DNA of 44,335 nt from Eubacterium sp. (lineage in GTDB: Bacteria; Bacillota; Clostridia; Lachnospirales; Lachnospiraceae). Positions 35,146 through 43,619 of this stretch are shown here, piece after piece. The notes beneath the pieces were generated by a model. It was given only the letters and a program-made list of their open reading frames with translations. It had not been told where the DNA came from and ran no database searches. The position numbers and the translations under genes were made by a program. Location: contig JALEIY010000023.1 in NCBI GenBank assembly GCA_022769785.1, forward strand, positions 1-44,335, in the 5' to 3' direction. Within the stretch, counting starts at the first letter, position 1; each line of letters opens with the position of its first letter.

Positions 35146-35177
35146 TTGACAGGGACTAAAAATGATGATAGTATAAA
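35146..35177 (+). promoter_or_regulatory. Possible promoter of the surface adhesin gene
   Basis: TTGACA (35146-35151) and TATAAA (35172-35177) are separated by 20 bases, longer than ideal; GATAGT at 16-base spacing is an alternative -10. The start codon lies about 40 bases downstream. Confidence 0.35.
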
Positions 35178-35217
35178 AATGGAAAAAATAGTAAATGTAT
35201 TTGGAAAGGAGAGCAGC

Positions 35218-38200
35218 ATGGGAAACATTTGCAGACAGATTCTCGTGTTTCTTCTCGTTGCGGCCATGCTTTTTTCTGCCGTCCCTGTTCCGGTGTTTGC
35301 AGCCGGACAGTCAACCGGTGGACAGACAAAGCAGCCGTCATCAGAAGAATCCATTTCGGGAAATGTGCATGCAAATGAGAAAGAAGATGCCCCGGTGGGC
35401 AGAGAGAAGACACAATTAGAGAGAAATCAGGTGACTGCCACAGGCAGTGTATTAAACAATATGGAAAAAGCTGCAGAAGAAGCAGAGAAAACGGAGGCCG
35501 AAGCTTCAGAAAAAACATCGCAGGCTGAAGCTGACAAACCGGATTCTGACAAAGAAAATAATACGTCCGATACGTCAGAAAAGAAGGAAGAAACCGGAGA
35601 CAGTTCTCAGTCTGACACCGGACAAATCGGTGACAATACAGAGGAATCCACTTCTACTAGGGAAGAAGTGAAGAAAGAATCCGATGCAGACAAAGCAAGT
35701 GGAACGTTGCCTTCCGAGGATAAGACAGAGGATGCCTTGCCCGACAAGCAAACAAATCCTGAGAAGGAAGGGGAAAAACCGGAGAATGATGAGGAAGAAG
35801 TCCGTCATTTTCTGGAAACAGAAGAATTACAGGGGGAGTCTGCGCAGCTTTACAGTACCTTAGGACCTCACGATACGCCGATTCCGGGAGCTACAAGGCA
35901 CTATTTTACCCTTCAGAAAAACAGTAAGAAGGTATCGGAGACTTCCGGAGCGAAGGTGAAGGTGGTTTCCGGAGAAAAAGCAGGATATCAGTATATTGCG
36001 GATAATTATGGAGATGCCTGTAATTTTACACCCCGTTTTACCAATGCGACAAAAGTGAAGGTCGGAGGGGGAAGCGGCGGAGGGATTTCCTTTGATAAGG
36101 TTAAAGCATCGGAGTACAGCGTATATGGTGACCTTTTTACTTCTGTGCAAAACGGGAGAATCCAGACCAGGGTTTATGACCTGGAGAAATGTACAACGAA
36201 TCCGTATGCTCTGTATTCAAAGGTTGGCACCTGGTACGACCCCGTAACCCGTCGTGTTTATGATGTAGATATGAAGGTGACCGTAACCGGTTATCTTTTT
36301 CCGGGGAAAAATGTGCGCAGCCAGCTTCATAATACGAAGCTAAAGGCACCCTTTATAGGATTTCATAACAGCCAGATTGGGCTGGTGGTCATGGGAACCG
36401 ATTATGTGGAAACAAAGATGGATTTTTTCTATTCGGGAACGGAAACACCGGTTTCCGGAATAAAGGGTGCGATTCAGTTTGCAGATATTGATGCCCAGCA
36501 GGGTGTGGATTTTGGTTCGGGATTTTCGAAAGTGCTGTTATTTAAAGGGAGCGGAAGTCATCTTCAGTATCATTCAAAAGGAGTGATGAGCGGTTCGGTG
36601 GGATATGTTTCATCCCGAACAGTGGAGAATCTGTCAGTGCCGGATAAAAAGCTTACGACAGCAGTTGGGATTTTCAGTGGGCCATCTGTGAAGTGCCGAT
36701 GGACCGTGGCAAAATGTGACCATAAAGACACCGGAGGAAGCGGAACCACAGCGAATTATTATGCACCCGGTGGATACGGGATTCCGGCAGATTCCTCCCA
36801 GGCAGATGCCGTTTCCTATTATTACAGCAACAGTACCGGTTTTATTTATGTGGCTGCGCAGGTTGGGATATTGCCACTGCCTCAGGAAGTGAAAAAAGCA
36901 GTTTATACAGGAACGCTCAGCAGCAGCCGGTCACAGAGTCAGGAGAAAATTGCAAGGCTTGCAGACAGGGCAGAGAAGTTTACCTTTGTGGTATCTGCAG
37001 CAGCGGCATCCGGTTCTCCGTTTCTGGCATCTTATTCGTCCTTTGTGTTCAGTGACAGTATCAGTGAATACCTGAAGATTCGCAATATTAAAATTTATGC
37101 GGACAAGCCGGTCAGTTCTCCGTCTCAGGAAGGCGTATACTCCAATGTGACCAGTTGGTTTCACATTACCAGGGCGGTGCAGACGGATAAAAAGACAAAG
37201 GTGACGGCGGCAGCCACCCAGGAAGCCCGGGAGAAGGGCGGTTTTTACGGAAGAATGTATTATCTGCATATAGAAGTGGAATTAAAAAGTGATGCAGAAC
37301 TGTCATTGATTGGAAAACGTATCGAAGACATCTTTCAGACGGATAATACCATAGGGAAAAAAGTGCCGGGAACCGGTGATTATACAGGCAGATTCGCTCT
37401 GGACAATAAAGCGTCACTTAGTGTTGCCAACAGCACCGGAAATAAAGTATCCCTGGTTTCCAATGAGGTTTCCGCGGCTGTTTCCATGCGAATCGCGGTA
37501 AAAAAGCAGGACAGGGATTCCGGAGAACCGGTAAAAGGAGTTGTATTTGGGCTGTTTGGAGGAAGGGAAACAGAAAATAACGGAAACGAAGAACCATTAT
37601 ATAAAGCCGTGACAGATGAAAACGGAATTGCTGTCTTTGACAGCGGAAGCAATCAGACCTTTTATAAAGAAAAATATAAAGAAGGGCCTTATTATATCAA
37701 AGAAATTTCGGTTCCTGAGCAATATAAAAATGTCTGGAATCAAACGGCGATGAAGAAATGGAGTTTTCAGATTACGTCCCTGAAATCCGCGTCAATGTTG
37801 CTAAACAAAAACTTTTCATTAAAAGATATTTCTGCGGAAGCTATTTTAGTGAATGACAATAATATTCAGAACGAAAACGCTTTACGGGTTTATAAAAAAA
37901 GTAAAGATACGGGAGCTTATTTAAAGGGAGCAGTATTTCAATTATATGAGTGGTCAGCAAAGAAAAATACTTATGTAAAGAAGATGTCTCTTGCGGAGAA
38001 AGAGGATGCTTCAGGAAGAACTGTATATACGAACCCGGAGAAAATCATCAATACCATGGATAATCTGGGAAAATATAAAATCGTAGAAGCAAAAGCCCCA
38101 AAAGGCTGTGTTCTTACCGGCGAAGAATGGGCATTTGAAATATTTGCCGATACGCCGGCAGATGGAAGCAATCTCTGTTTTACCAGTATGACAACGGGAA

Positions 38201-41200
38201 AAATGCAGACTGGCAGTCTGGTGTATTCCAATCCTCTGCAAAAAGGAATTCTTACTATCGTGAAAAGAGATGACAAAGGGGAATTGGTACCGGGAGCCTC
38301 CTTTTCGGTCACAGCAAAAGAAGATATATACGCTCCGTGGGATGTGGATGAAAAAGGTAGTCCCTTAGAAAATGCGGAGCCTCTTATGAGCAAAGGAACC
38401 CTGGCAGACATTATTAAAACGGGAGAGAATGGAATCGGAAGCTCCACATCAGGCAGTGGGCTTTATATCGGAGAATATATTGTCAAAGAAACAGGAGGGG
38501 CAGAAGACCATATAAAAACAGAGGAAGAATACACGGTAACGCTGCAGTATAACGAGGATGAAACTCTGGCTTTTGTGTCGGCACAGATTGAAGTTTCCAA
38601 CTGTAAAATGCACCCTGCGCTGGCGGTTGCTAAAATAGCGGATCGGACGAGAGATTCTTCCGGAGGTAAAGTGGGATTCTCAGAGCAGACCGGAAGGTAT
38701 CTGGAGGAAAAAGTTGCAGGAATTTATCATGCCGAGGAAATCATACATTATACCATTACGGTTACGAACACCGGTAATGTGGAACTCTTTGACCTGCATC
38801 TTACAGAAGATATGAATGCTGTCAGTGCTTTGTGTAAGCACAGTCTGGCTTATTATATGGACATGGAAACGGCCTCCTTTGTACTGCCGGAGAACGGACT
38901 GTTTGAGACGGCAAAAGGTCGGCGGATTCATGGAAAACTGGCGGAAGAGACGAACCTGGAGATGACCTTTGACCATCTTGATATCGGGGACAGTGTCAGT
39001 GTGGACTTTACAGTTCGCGCCAGAGAGGATGCGGCCAATGCCTATAATCTGGAAAATTCAGTTCTTGCATCTGCATATTACAAAAAAAATCAGGAAGGAG
39101 AGGACGGCTCACTCTCTCCGGTACCGACAGCGCATTTGATAGATTCCGATGGAAACAGTCTGGTCGTTGATAAAGACCATATCCATATTCCGGGAGAACC
39201 GGGAAGCAATCTGGTGAAACAGGCAGACAGGACAACCGGAATAAAGATTCTTCGGGGAGAGATTGTTTCCGGCCTGAAAATTCCGGGTATTTACCGGGAA
39301 GGAGAAGAAATTGAGTTTCGTCTGACGGTAAAAAACACCGGAACAGCAAATCTTCATCATATCACAGTAACCGATGAGATGAGTCAGGAACTGAAGGACA
39401 TTATTGCAGAAGGCTCGGCAGCTTTTCGACTGAATAAAGAAAATGAGAAAGAAACAATCTTATTAACAGCAGACGGTAAGCAAGTCAGCGCCAGATGTAA
39501 AGAAGACGAAGTTGTTGAGCTTTGTTACAGTGACGGAGAGGAAGATAAGCTTCTCCCGGGAGATTATGTGGAATTATCCTTCTATGCGCAAATATGCCGG
39601 GATGCGGCTAATCTTTATGATCTGGAAAATACGGCTCGTATCAATGCCTGGTATTTTAATGGAACGGAAGACGTTCCAACCGATGAAAAAATCGATACGG
39701 ATAAGATAGAGATTCCGGGCACTCCGGAAACCGAAGTGGCAAAGCTGGCTAATCGAACCACAGGTGTAACCCTTGAAGATGGACGTTATCTCGGAACCAA
39801 AGTGACAGGATCCTATGAGAACGGAGAAAAAGCGGTGTATACCATTACAGTCACGAACATCGGGAAAACGGTACTTTATGATTTGCGGCTTGAGGATGTC
39901 ATGAGTGAAAAGCTAAAAAGCGCTCTTGTCAAAGAAAGTATCCATTTTGAGACCGGAGAATATAAAACAACGCAGGGACATCAGGTTCGAACCTGGGAAG
40001 AAAATTCAACCTGTCTTGGGATGGATGTCCTTCTTCCGGGGGACAGTGTGGATATTCGACTGACTGCAAAAGTACGGGAGGATGTCGGTAATCTTTTCGA
40101 ATTACAAAATACAGTGAATCTGACAGCAAAGTTCCGGCAGGGAAATGAAGAAGAAAAGAAGCTTTTTGACGAAAATGAGGAAAAGGACAGTAAAAAATAT
40201 TTGCTTCAATATGATTCCAATTTGCCAGCAGCAGAGACAGACCAGGAAAAAACAGACCGGGTGAAGGATTCAGAAACGCCATGTTCTTCCGGTACGTCGG
40301 TGCGGATTAACGGAAACTGCTTTGTCCGGGAAGGATACTATTTTTGCGGATGGAATACCAGGGCCGACGGCAGCGGAGAATGGATGCATCCCGATGAGAT
40401 TTATTCTATGCCGGACAGAGATGTCATCTTGTATGCCGGATGGAAAAAGAAGGAGACAGCTTCTCCGTCAGAAAAATTACCATATTATAAATTGTTCTAT
40501 GATTCCAATAATGACCTTTCTCAAAAAGAGGCCGATGAGGAAAATTCCATGCCGGAAGGATATCATGTAACGATAAACCAAAACAGCTTCATTTATCCGG
40601 GATGGGAATTTTGTGGCTGGAATACCAGAAAAGACGGTTCCGGAAAAACCTATATGCCAGGCAGTTCTTATTCTATGCCTGCAAAGGATGTAACACTTTA
40701 CGCAAGATGGAAAAAGATACCGGTTTATTCCGTGGTTTATCATGCGAATAACCAGACTTCGGTATCCTGTGAAGATGCCCGGACACCTTGTAATAAAGCC
40801 ACCGTAATCCGGCTTAGCGGAAATCCATATGAATATATACAAAATGGAAAAATATATTCCTTTGTTGAATGGAATACGCACCCGGACGGTTCCGGAGAAA
40901 GTTATCATCCGGGAGATACATTTACCGTTTTGTCAGATACTCATTTTTATGCCCAGTGGAAACTGTCAACAGAAAAAGAAGAGAAGGAAAAATATCCTCT
41001 GATTTACCGGGCAAATAATGGAACTGCTTCTAAAGACATCGATGAAGAATCGCCAAAGGCAGAAAAAGAGCCCCTTACCATTAATTCCAATCCATTTTAT
41101 TATGCCGGTTATAATTTTATCGGATGGAACACAAAATCCGACGGTACCGGAAAAGCGTATTCTCCGGGTGACATTCTCGAACAGCCTTCCCGTACGATGA

Positions 41201-43086
41201 TAATGTATGCCCAGTGGGAAAAGGCAAAACAGGGGACTCTGATTTATCACTCCAATACAAAAGCCCCCCTCACGGCGAAAGATGCACAAACGGTAGAAAA
41301 TACATCCGGTGTAATTACCATTGATGGAAATCCATTTGAAAATAAAGGCCATCTTTTTGTCGGATGGAATACCAAAGCCGATGGCACGGGAGACACCTGC
41401 TCACCGGGAGATTTTTATACACTCAATACAGGCGAAAGTCACCTGTATGCGCAATGGACTGACCAGATAGAAGAATTTGTTTTGTCCTATCATTCCAATT
41501 ATCCGGACGGAACTCTGGAAGAATACGAAACAGACAGTGAGACTCCATGCTGTGGCGGAACTTCAGTAAAAATAAACCGCAACTATTTCTGGGCTGAAGG
41601 CTGGCATTTTACCGGCTGGAATACAGCACAAAACGGAGAGGGAAAGCAGTACCTTCCTTCTCAGAAACTTCAAATGCCTTCAGAAACTGTGATTTTATAC
41701 GCACAATGGGAAAAAGAGGACGAAGAAAATGAGTCAAAACCGGATTCCGGAGCGGAAGAAACCAAACCGGAAGATGAAAACCGACCAGAGGAAGTGGAGC
41801 CTTCTCTTCCATCCGCAGAAGAAAAGGTAAAAGAAAATATTCAAAATATCTATCAGGCCCTTCGAAAGCAAAACCTCGAAGAAACCATCCGTAATACCGA
41901 AAGCTATATTGCTGTCCCGGTTACGGAGAAAATGACAGATTCTGACCATATCAACATTCTAGGAACCCCATCGGTAAAGGTCGCAAAAATGGCGGATAAA
42001 ACGACTGGAGCGGTGATGAAGAATGGAAGATATACAGGAAGGAAAATACCGGGAACTTATGGGTATCAGGAACAGGTTGATTATAAAATTACTGTCACAA
42101 ACAGCGGGACAGCTGATATTTACAACTTAATCGTTACCGACAAAATGGAACAGAGATTGTCTGATGTGATAGAAAAAGACTCGGTGCGTTTTATGCCTGG
42201 ACGATACCGTACACAAAAAGGAAAAACAGTCAATGCCATAACTCATGCAAGTTCAACGGAAAAGAATGCGCTCCAGATTGATTCTCTGTCAGCCGGTGAC
42301 AAGGTAATACTTCATCTGACCGCCAGAGTAAAAACCGGTGTCAAAGCAGCCAAAGGACTTCAAAACACAGTCACTGTAAAAGCCGAATATCAGTCAGGAA
42401 ATGATTCCTACGCCGAAGTACCGCAAACGCCGGAGATGACCGACAACGATAAAATCAATATCGGTACTGCCAGACTGGCAGTGGCAAAGCTGGCCGGGCC
42501 AATGACTATAGATTCCCTCAAAAATGGCCGGTATTCGGGCAAAAAGAAACAGTCAGCCTTTAATCGGGGACAAGAAGTCAGTTTTACTGTGATTGTGAGC
42601 AATCTGGGCACCGGAACAGCCCGAAATGTGATAATAAGAGATAACCTGGATGAAAAAAGCAGACAGCGCCTGAACATAATCGGGTTCTCTTTATCAAAAG
42701 GAGATATCCTGGAATCAGAAAAAGGAGAAAAAGTAAACATAATAAAAGCATCAGAAAGAGAAGTCATTCTTGAAGAGCTTCTCCCGCAAGATGCAGTTCT
42801 CCTGAAATTCACGGCAAAAATAAAAAAAGATGCTGCGGCAGGAACACATCTTACCAACACTGTAAAAATAACCGGTCAGAACCGTGATTTTACACCGATT
42901 CCGGAAACCGAAGAAATGCAGGACCAGGCTCAAATCAAAGTAAATGTACCTACCTTCCAAAAAGCAACCTTGCCTGCAAAAACAGGGGATACTCACCAAA
43001 TCAGAGAAATACTTGCACTACTCATATTGTGCCTGGCCACAATAAATCTGCTGTACTATTTAAGTAAGAGGAAAAAAGATCACTGA
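35218..43086 (+). CDS. Giant LPXTG-like surface adhesin with SpaA, DUF11-like and Flg_new repeats
   Basis: The 2,622-residue secreted protein is predicted to be cell-wall-anchored. A signal peptide (residues 1-31, VFLLVAAMLFSAVP then FAA) is followed by a very acidic, low-complexity stretch (about 35-205), a large unassigned domain (about 210-755), three SpaA-like prealbumin-fold domains (about 760-1130), three DUF11-like repeats (about 1132-1655), six Flg_new (Listeria-Bacteroides) repeats each with a WNT-DGSG core (about 1660-2165), an acidic linker, two more DUF11-like repeats (about 2253-2580), and a sorting signal: LPAKTGD, a hydrophobic helix and KRKK. The start at 35218 has AAAGGAG upstream. 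It is probably a stalk-like adhesin; its ligand is unknown, and no sortase gene is adjacent. Confidence 0.92.
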   Translation: MGNICRQILVFLLVAAMLFSAVPVPVFAAGQSTGGQTKQPSSEESISGNVHANEKEDAPVGREKTQLERNQVTATGSVLNNMEKAAEEAEKTEAEASEKTSQAEADKPDSDKENNTSDTSEKKEETGDSSQSDTGQIGDNTEESTSTREEVKKESDADKASGTLPSEDKTEDALPDKQTNPEKEGEKPENDEEEVRHFLETEELQGESAQLYSTLGPHDTPIPGATRHYFTLQKNSKKVSETSGAKVKVVSGEKAGYQYIADNYGDACNFTPRFTNATKVKVGGGSGGGISFDKVKASEYSVYGDLFTSVQNGRIQTRVYDLEKCTTNPYALYSKVGTWYDPVTRRVYDVDMKVTVTGYLFPGKNVRSQLHNTKLKAPFIGFHNSQIGLVVMGTDYVETKMDFFYSGTETPVSGIKGAIQFADIDAQQGVDFGSGFSKVLLFKGSGSHLQYHSKGVMSGSVGYVSSRTVENLSVPDKKLTTAVGIFSGPSVKCRWTVAKCDHKDTGGSGTTANYYAPGGYGIPADSSQADAVSYYYSNSTGFIYVAAQVGILPLPQEVKKAVYTGTLSSSRSQSQEKIARLADRAEKFTFVVSAAAASGSPFLASYSSFVFSDSISEYLKIRNIKIYADKPVSSPSQEGVYSNVTSWFHITRAVQTDKKTKVTAAATQEAREKGGFYGRMYYLHIEVELKSDAELSLIGKRIEDIFQTDNTIGKKVPGTGDYTGRFALDNKASLSVANSTGNKVSLVSNEVSAAVSMRIAVKKQDRDSGEPVKGVVFGLFGGRETENNGNEEPLYKAVTDENGIAVFDSGSNQTFYKEKYKEGPYYIKEISVPEQYKNVWNQTAMKKWSFQITSLKSASMLLNKNFSLKDISAEAILVNDNNIQNENALRVYKKSKDTGAYLKGAVFQLYEWSAKKNTYVKKMSLAEKEDASGRTVYTNPEKIINTMDNLGKYKIVEAKAPKGCVLTGEEWAFEIFADTPADGSNLCFTSMTTGKMQTGSLVYSNPLQKGILTIVKRDDKGELVPGASFSVTAKEDIYAPWDVDEKGSPLENAEPLMSKGTLADIIKTGENGIGSSTSGSGLYIGEYIVKETGGAEDHIKTEEEYTVTLQYNEDETLAFVSAQIEVSNCKMHPALAVAKIADRTRDSSGGKVGFSEQTGRYLEEKVAGIYHAEEIIHYTITVTNTGNVELFDLHLTEDMNAVSALCKHSLAYYMDMETASFVLPENGLFETAKGRRIHGKLAEETNLEMTFDHLDIGDSVSVDFTVRAREDAANAYNLENSVLASAYYKKNQEGEDGSLSPVPTAHLIDSDGNSLVVDKDHIHIPGEPGSNLVKQADRTTGIKILRGEIVSGLKIPGIYREGEEIEFRLTVKNTGTANLHHITVTDEMSQELKDIIAEGSAAFRLNKENEKETILLTADGKQVSARCKEDEVVELCYSDGEEDKLLPGDYVELSFYAQICRDAANLYDLENTARINAWYFNGTEDVPTDEKIDTDKIEIPGTPETEVAKLANRTTGVTLEDGRYLGTKVTGSYENGEKAVYTITVTNIGKTVLYDLRLEDVMSEKLKSALVKESIHFETGEYKTTQGHQVRTWEENSTCLGMDVLLPGDSVDIRLTAKVREDVGNLFELQNTVNLTAKFRQGNEEEKKLFDENEEKDSKKYLLQYDSNLPAAETDQEKTDRVKDSETPCSSGTSVRINGNCFVREGYYFCGWNTRADGSGEWMHPDEIYSMPDRDVILYAGWKKKETASPSEKLPYYKLFYDSNNDLSQKEADEENSMPEGYHVTINQNSFIYPGWEFCGWNTRKDGSGKTYMPGSSYSMPAKDVTLYARWKKIPVYSVVYHANNQTSVSCEDARTPCNKATVIRLSGNPYEYIQNGKIYSFVEWNTHPDGSGESYHPGDTFTVLSDTHFYAQWKLSTEKEEKEKYPLIYRANNGTASKDIDEESPKAEKEPLTINSNPFYYAGYNFIGWNTKSDGTGKAYSPGDILEQPSRTMIMYAQWEKAKQGTLIYHSNTKAPLTAKDAQTVENTSGVITIDGNPFENKGHLFVGWNTKADGTGDTCSPGDFYTLNTGESHLYAQWTDQIEEFVLSYHSNYPDGTLEEYETDSETPCCGGTSVKINRNYFWAEGWHFTGWNTAQNGEGKQYLPSQKLQMPSETVILYAQWEKEDEENESKPDSGAEETKPEDENRPEEVEPSLPSAEEKVKENIQNIYQALRKQNLEETIRNTESYIAVPVTEKMTDSDHINILGTPSVKVAKMADKTTGAVMKNGRYTGRKIPGTYGYQEQVDYKITVTNSGTADIYNLIVTDKMEQRLSDVIEKDSVRFMPGRYRTQKGKTVNAITHASSTEKNALQIDSLSAGDKVILHLTARVKTGVKAAKGLQNTVTVKAEYQSGNDSYAEVPQTPEMTDNDKINIGTARLAVAKLAGPMTIDSLKNGRYSGKKKQSAFNRGQEVSFTVIVSNLGTGTARNVIIRDNLDEKSRQRLNIIGFSLSKGDILESEKGEKVNIIKASEREVILEELLPQDAVLLKFTAKIKKDAAAGTHLTNTVKITGQNRDFTPIPETEEMQDQAQIKVNVPTFQKATLPAKTGDTHQIREILALLILCLATINLLYYLSKRKKDH
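38611..40194 (+). repeat. Three tandem DUF11-like repeats in the adhesin
   Basis: Units begin near 38611, 39211 and 39736, about 150-200 codons each. Each opens with VAK-AD-RTTG-like wording, has an ITVTN-G core, and the first two close with an IPG-P linker. The third lacks its closing linker, which is found instead after the Flg_new block. Confidence 0.75.
40198..41712 (+). repeat. Six Flg_new (Listeria-Bacteroides, InlB B-like) repeats in the adhesin
   Basis: Units of about 76-85 residues begin near 40198, 40480, 40726, 40990, 41233 and 41476. Each has the YDSN/YHAN start, a G-W-F-GWNT core, DG-G, a P-PG turn and ends with YAQW or similar. Units are diverged, not identical copies. Confidence 0.85.
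41974..42954 (+). repeat. Two further DUF11-like repeats in the adhesin
   Basis: Units begin near 41974 (VKVAKMADKTTG) and 42469 (ARLAVAKLAG), about 165 codons each, with ITVTNSGT and VIVSNLGTG cores. They continue the array interrupted by the Flg_new block. Confidence 0.75.
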
Positions 43087-43188
43087 TAATCATTTTGGAA
43101 AACGTTTTGTTTTCTGTGACATACCTTTGTTTTGCTAAAAAATTGGCTGTCAGATTATAAAACGAAAGAGTAGATAATAAGATAACGA

Positions 43189-43288
43189 AAGGAGAATCCC
43201 ATCCATAAACAAAGGATAGCGTTGTTTGTTGGCGAAGGCCGCCAATCGGTATGATAATGTTATGGATGGGATTCCTTGTTACTTTTTT
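43189..43288 (+). ncRNA. Candidate structured RNA or complex terminator
   Basis: AATCCCATCCATAA (43195-43208) pairs exactly with TTATGGATGGGATT (43260-43273). AAGG/CCTT extends the stem across a two-base bulge. The 51-base interior contains TTGGCG..CGCCAA and ACAAA..TTTGT hairpins, giving a branched fold. T6 follows at 43283-43288. It could be the adhesin terminator, a small RNA or a miniature element; I do not recognise it. Confidence 0.35.
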
Positions 43289-43368
43289 AAAAGACTGTGC
43301 TCTGTTTTTAAATTACTGTGACCGCCCCCGGAAAAACAGCTGGAAACCGGAAAAAGTAGAAAAAAACC

Positions 43369-43397
43369 TTGACAACATACACATCCTCTGATAGAAT
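43369..43397 (+). promoter_or_regulatory. tRNA-Pro promoter
   Basis: TTGACA (43369-43374), 17 bases, TAGAAT (43392-43397), ending 14 bases before the tRNA. Confidence 0.85.
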
Positions 43398-43411
43398 TAA
43401 TAACGTTGTAG

Positions 43412-43485
43412 CGAGGCGTGGCTCAGTTTGGTAGAGCGCTGCGTTCGGGACGCAGAGGCCGTGGGTTCGAGTCCCGTCGCCTCGA
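43412..43485 (+). tRNA. tRNA-Pro (anticodon CGG)
   Basis: The acceptor stem CGAGGCG (43412-43418) pairs with CGCCTCG (43478-43484), with discriminator A. The D-arm is GCTC..GAGC, the anticodon stem CTGCG/CGCAG encloses TTCGGGA with anticodon CGG at 43446-43448, and the T-arm carries GGGTTCGAGTCCC. The 3' CCA is not encoded. It reads the proline codon CCG. It has its own promoter and terminator and adjoins an integrase gene. Confidence 0.95.
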
Positions 43486-43498
43486 CTATTGGTAAGAT

Positions 43499-43539
43499 GT
43501 CGGAAGACCGTTTAATATAGCGGTTTTTCGGCATTTTTT
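43499..43539 (+). terminator. Terminator after tRNA-Pro
   Basis: TGTCGGAAGACCG (43499-43511 approx.) pairs with CGGTTTTTCGGCA (43521-43533) using three G-U pairs, and T6 follows (43534-43539). Confidence 0.75.
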
Positions 43540-43562
43540 GTTTTTTAGTTCATGATTACTTT

Positions 43563-43619
43563 GCGTCAAAAAACAGGAAAAATCATTGTGTTCCAACAAA
43601 TGTTCCAACAAAATGACGC
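43563..43619. repeat. Tandem 12-mers flanked by an inverted repeat at the integrase 3' end
   Basis: TGTTCCAACAAA occurs twice in tandem (43589-43600 and 43601-43612). GCGTCA (43563-43568) and TGACGC (43614-43619) flank them as an inverted pair. The place between tRNA and integrase fits integrase arm-type or attachment-associated sites; function is inferred. Confidence 0.45.

Larger units (their letters stand above)
43087..43411. other. 325-bp intergenic region between the adhesin and tRNA-Pro
   Basis: No protein gene is seen. It contains a long structured inverted repeat (43189-43277) with a following T6 tract, a possible small promoter upstream of it (TTGCTA 43132-43137, TATAAA 43156-43161), and the tRNA promoter (43369-43397). 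Confidence 0.65.
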
